From positions 3,117,501-3,181,500 of the forward strand of contig NC_013222.1 of the NCBI RefSeq assembly GCF_000024125.1: DNA of 64,000 bases, given 5' to 3'. The position numbers and the translations under genes were made by a program. Shown piece by piece: positions 61,403 through 64,000 of this stretch (position 1 is its first letter; each line of letters starts with the position of its first letter). The DNA is from Robiginitalea biformata HTCC2501 (GTDB lineage: Bacteria > Bacteroidota > Bacteroidia > Flavobacteriales > Flavobacteriaceae). The notes beneath the pieces were generated by a model that ran no database searches, was not told the DNA's origin, and saw only the letters and a program-made list of their open reading frames with translations.

Positions 61403-61440
61403 AGGTCGCGGAAGGGAAAATAGAGGTCGCGGAAGGGAAA
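61403..61440. repeat. Tandem 17-bp direct repeat
   Basis: AGGTCGCGGAAGGGAAA occurs at 61403-61419 and 61424-61440, 21 bases apart start to start. It lies in the 297-base gap between the DUF721 gene and ndk. The gap from 61226 holds no gene that I can see; before this repeat is an unstructured GC-rich stretch. Confidence 0.4.
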
Positions 61441-61444
61441 TAAA

Positions 61445-61470
61445 AAAACCCCGGTCAGGGCCGGGGTTTT
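61445..61470. terminator. Bidirectional terminator between DUF721 and ndk genes
   Basis: A perfect 10-bp stem AAAACCCCGG/CCGGGGTTTT (61445-61454 with 61461-61470) with a 6-base loop, with an A run on one side and a T run on the other, fits both convergent transcripts. Confidence 0.85.
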
Positions 61471-61495
61471 AGGCAAGGGCTATTGCCCCTCCCAA

Positions 61496-61523
61496 TAGGG
61501 TTGTGCTGTTAGGGTTGTGCTGT
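61496..61523. repeat. Tandem 14-bp duplication at the ndk end
   Basis: TAGGGTTGTGCTGT occurs at 61496-61509 and 61510-61523, with the second copy touching the ndk stop codon. It looks like a recent slip-strand duplication. Confidence 0.4.
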
Positions 61524-61945
61524 CAGGAATAGATTTCCCTTCCTGAGAAGTGGAAAGCCCCTTCGATCTCCGCGTTGGCATCACTGTCCGAACCGTGGAT
61601 GGCGTTCTCGGCTATATCGGAGGCAAAGAGTTTGCGGATGGTTCCCTCGGCAGCCTCGGCGGGGTTTGTGGCCCCGATCAGCGCCCGGAAGTCCTCTACG
61701 GCATTGTCCTTCTCCAGGATGGCCGAAACGATCGGTCCCCGGGTCATAAAATCCACGAGCTCGCCAAAAAATGGCCGCTCCTTATGGATGGCGTAGAACT
61801 CCTCGGCATCCCGGCGGCTCAGCTGCGTGTACTTCATGGCGACGATACGGAATCCCGCGGCGGTTATCTTTTCCAGGATCGGGCCAATATGCCCGTTTTC
61901 CACCGCATCCGGCTTAATCATCGTGAATGTTCTGTTTCCGGTCAT
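61523..61945 (-). CDS. ndk: Nucleoside diphosphate kinase
   Basis: A 140-residue Ndk, making NTPs from NDPs. ATG 61945 ([27 protein letters not shown]) is the standard start; nine more codons upstream cross the promoter. The catalytic His lies in [21 protein letters not shown], and [40 protein letters not shown] is the family block. A perfect minus-strand -7 box TACTTTTG lies at 61962-61969, 17 bases before the start. Confidence 0.95.
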   Translation of the reverse strand: MTGNRTFTMIKPDAVENGHIGPILEKITAAGFRIVAMKYTQLSRRDAEEFYAIHKERPFFGELVDFMTRGPIVSAILEKDNAVEDFRALIGATNPAEAAEGTIRKLFASDIAENAIHGSDSDANAEIEGAFHFSGREIYS

Positions 61946-61961
61946 TTTTAGAAATTTTGGG

Positions 61962-62043
61962 CAAAAGTACATTTTCTTGTTGCAACCACCAACATAAAAG
62001 CAACCGACCCGCCCGGTCTTCTCTTTATTTAATTATATCTTTG
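61962..62043. promoter_or_regulatory. Divergent -7 boxes for ndk and the DHH gene
   Basis: Minus strand TACTTTTG (61962-61969) serves ndk. Plus strand TATCTTTG (62036-62043) ends only 5 bases before ATG 62049, so the transcript would start at or almost at the first codon. Confidence 0.5.
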
Positions 62044-62048
62044 CACGC

Positions 62049-63068
62049 ATGAATACCGAAGATGCCCGAACGCTGCGGCACTGGTTGTCTACCCCCCAGC
62101 GCATCCTGCTGATACCCCATAAAAACCCGGATGGCGACGCCATGGGCGCATGCCTCGGTTTACAGCAATTTCTATTGGGATTCCAGGATGACGTGGTGGT
62201 TGCCTGCCCGAACGAATTCCCGGCATTCCTGAAATGGATGCCCGGTGCAGCGGACGTAATCCTGCATACCAAAGACCCCGAAGGCGTGGCGCGTCAAATC
62301 CGCGAAGCCGACCTGATATTCACCCTCGATTTCAACTCCCTGGACCGGACGGGTGCCATGGCGGAGGCGCTGGAAACCACCCGGGCCCGGCTGGTCATGA
62401 TTGACCACCACCAGAGCCCGGGAGACTATGCACACCTGACGTATTCGGATCCAAAAATGAGCTCCACCTGCGAGATGGTGTACCGCACCATCCAGGCGCT
62501 GGAGGGTGAAGGGAAGCTGTCTGCGGACGGGGCATCCTGCCTCTATGCAGGGATCCTTACGGATACCGGGTCGTTTAAGTTTGCATCCACCACCCCGGAA
62601 ACCCTCCGGGTGGCTGCCAGACTCATGGACTGCGGGGCAGACCATGTGGAGATCCACCGCCAGATCTTCGACACAAACCGTCCCGAGCGACTCCGCCTCC
62701 TGGGCATTGCCCTGAATAACCTGAAAATCCTCCCTTCCTTCCGTACGGCCTATATCACGCTGTCCCAGGAAGAACTGGATCAATGCGATTTCCGAAAGGG
62801 GGATACCGAAGGCTTTGTCAATTACGGGCTGTCCGTAGACGGGGTTGTACTGGCGGCGATATTTATCGAGAACCGGGAGGAAGGGATCGTTAAGATATCC
62901 CTGCGCTCCCGGGGTGCATTCTCCGTCAATAAGATGGCGCGGGCCCATTTTGAAGGCGGGGGCCACATCAATGCCGCAGGGGGACGAAGCGCGGAAAGCC
63001 TGGAGGAAACCGCAGCCCGGTTTGAGTCCCTCCTGCCCGATTACAAACCCGAACTACTCGCTGTATGA
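62049..63068 (+). CDS. DHH-family phosphoesterase (NrnA-like)
   Basis: A 339-residue DHH/DHHA1 protein. HKNPDGDAMGACLGL, FTLDFNSLDRTG and MIDHHQSPGDYAHLTYSD hold the metal-binding residues, LYAGILTDTGSFKF continues the DHH domain and EGGGHINAAGGRSAESLEE is the DHHA1 substrate motif. Such proteins degrade nanoRNA and 3'-phosphoadenosine-5'-phosphate. The gene appears nearly leaderless. It overlaps gldI by 4 bases; the pair is common in Bacteroidota. Confidence 0.9.
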   Translation: MNTEDARTLRHWLSTPQRILLIPHKNPDGDAMGACLGLQQFLLGFQDDVVVACPNEFPAFLKWMPGAADVILHTKDPEGVARQIREADLIFTLDFNSLDRTGAMAEALETTRARLVMIDHHQSPGDYAHLTYSDPKMSSTCEMVYRTIQALEGEGKLSADGASCLYAGILTDTGSFKFASTTPETLRVAARLMDCGADHVEIHRQIFDTNRPERLRLLGIALNNLKILPSFRTAYITLSQEELDQCDFRKGDTEGFVNYGLSVDGVVLAAIFIENREEGIVKISLRSRGAFSVNKMARAHFEGGGHINAAGGRSAESLEETAARFESLLPDYKPELLAV

Positions 63069-63625
63069 AGACGCGGTTTGCCGTTATCGCCTTGCTGCTA
63101 CTCGCCCTCGGTTGCGGAGAACCCGAAGTCCGTTGGCCCGTGTCCCGTCAGGGCGGCTCCTTCCTGAAGCTTTCGGCCGAGCGGAACAAACGGCTCCTGG
63201 AACAGGAGCAGGCACTCCTGGACCGGATCATCGAAGCGGACAGCCAGCATACCTACCTCACCAGCCAAAGCGGATCCCGGTACTACTACCTGCAACAGGC
63301 CCCGGGGGATGGGTACACCCCACAACCCGACGACCTGGTGACCCTTACCTACGATATCCGGACATGGGACAACGATTCCATCTACCCGGAAACCGAAATC
63401 GGGTTGGTCCGGTATAAAGTGGACAAACAGGAATTGTTCCCGGGGCTGCGCAACAGCGTGAAACTTTTACAGGAAGGAGAAAGCGCCGTGTTCTTCTTTC
63501 CTTCCTCCCTGGCCTTCGGGTACCACGGGGACCAGGAACGAATCGGGCCGAACCTGCCCGTCCAGAGTACCCTAACAATTGTAAAAATCGAAAAACAATC
63601 GGATTCCGAATCATCCAATCCCTAA
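63065..63625 (+). CDS. gldI: Gliding-motility FKBP-type peptidyl-prolyl isomerase lipoprotein
   Basis: A 186-residue lipoprotein; the signal ([14 protein letters not shown]) ends at Cys17. The rest is an FKBP domain: [85 protein letters not shown]. GldI is needed for gliding in Flavobacterium, probably helping other Gld proteins fold in the periplasm. It is coupled to the DHH gene and lies 4 bases before the cyclophilin gene. Confidence 0.85.
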   Translation: MKTRFAVIALLLLALGCGEPEVRWPVSRQGGSFLKLSAERNKRLLEQEQALLDRIIEADSQHTYLTSQSGSRYYYLQQAPGDGYTPQPDDLVTLTYDIRTWDNDSIYPETEIGLVRYKVDKQELFPGLRNSVKLLQEGESAVFFFPSSLAFGYHGDQERIGPNLPVQSTLTIVKIEKQSDSESSNP

Positions 63626-63629
63626 TTCT

Positions 63630-64000
63630 ATGAAACAGACATTCTCATTACTCCTGCTGATCGGCCTGCTGGCCACGGGCTGTAAATCCAATCAATATGC
63701 CGATCTGGGCGACGGGCTCTACGCCGAAATGCAGACCAACCAGGGGGAAATTATCCTCCGGCTGGAATACGAGCAGACTCCGGTTACCGTAGCGAACTTC
63801 GTGACCCTGGCCGAAGGGACCAGCCCGTTTGTCAGCGAGGAATTCAAGGGAAAGCCCTATTACGATGGGGTTACGTTTCACCGCGTGATGAAGGATTTTA
63901 TGATCCAGGGGGGAGACCCCACGGGCACCGGCCGGGGTACGCCCGGGTACCGGTTTTCCAATGAAATCGTGGATTCCCTGGTCCACGACCGAAAAGGCAT
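63630..64000 (+). CDS. Cyclophilin-type peptidyl-prolyl isomerase lipoprotein (3' end beyond window)
   Basis: Starts at ATG 63630 and runs off the right edge after about 124 residues. It has a lipoprotein signal ending at Cys18 ([12 protein letters not shown]), then the cyclophilin core: [66 protein letters not shown], with the catalytic Arg in FHRV. It is the second folding catalyst in a row after GldI and acts in the periplasm. Confidence 0.9.
   Translation, partial: MKQTFSLLLLIGLLATGCKSNQYADLGDGLYAEMQTNQGEIILRLEYEQTPVTVANFVTLAEGTSPFVSEEFKGKPYYDGVTFHRVMKDFMIQGGDPTGTGRGTPGYRFSNEIVDSLVHDRKG

Overview
The window is a stretch of a Bacteroidota chromosome, most likely a GC-rich marine member of the Flavobacteriaceae (Robiginitalea/Muricauda-like; this is an inference from gene content, not a match). 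Evidence: a giant SprB-type adhesin with the gliding-motility/type IX C-terminal domain, a GldI-type lipoprotein isomerase, the recF/TPR/ribH and ParAB neighbourhoods usual for this group, few Shine-Dalgarno sites in the core, and repeated copies of the Bacteroidota -7 box TAnnTTTG close upstream of genes.

Region 1 (1 to about 12,370) is an integrated element, most likely the right end of a prophage, and visibly AT-richer than the rest. A repressor gene reads rightwards from 8363. Facing it, a leftward early operon runs from 8272 off the left edge: about nine tiny, translationally coupled genes, then a C-tail SSB-like protein, a RecB-type nuclease, a PrimPol/VirE primase-helicase, a 55-residue protein, a superfamily 2 helicase and a VRR-NUC nuclease. 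A GTGGTC-rich, AT-rich patch between primase and helicase is a candidate replication origin. To the right of the repressor are cargo-like genes (a lipoprotein overlapping a four-helix membrane protein, a DUF4468-like secreted protein, a ribbon-helix-helix protein), an odd tRNA and a tyrosine recombinase. The right junction appears to lie in the anticodon loop of a tRNA-Pro gene, of which only the 5' half remains at 12369-12407.

Region 2 (12.6-21.3 kb) is a carbohydrate-acid catabolic locus: a cytochrome-fused PVC-type dehydrogenase lipoprotein, a GntP permease and an IlvD/Edd dehydratase on one strand; two short-chain dehydrogenases and a Tat-exported TIM-barrel epimerase-like protein on the other. 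Region 3 (21.4-30.0 kb) is one 2,839-residue SprB-like surface protein, followed by a soluble aldose dehydrogenase-like lipoprotein (30-31 kb).

Region 4 (31.2-39.0 kb) is a peptidoglycan-recycling cluster: MurQ and a DeoR regulator on the minus strand; a NagB-LmbE fusion, AmpG-like permease, NagZ-like glycosidase and AnmK on the plus strand. Together they would import anhydro-muropeptides, trim and phosphorylate the sugars and feed them to fructose-6-phosphate. Region 5 (39.0-47.2 kb) holds three propionyl-CoA carboxylase-type subunits and both methylmalonyl-CoA mutase subunits, separated by udk and a DivIC/FtsB gene; these give the propionyl-CoA to succinyl-CoA route, without the epimerase.

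Region 6 (47.3-64.0 kb) is housekeeping: parA, parB, a DUF5683 protein, dapB, signal peptidase I, a WbqC-like protein, a small membrane protein; then on the minus strand a phosphatase-fold protein, two rhomboid proteases, mutL, a small membrane protein, ribH and a TPR protein; then recF, a lipoprotein, a DUF721 protein, ndk (minus), a DHH phosphoesterase, gldI and a cyclophilin cut by the right edge.
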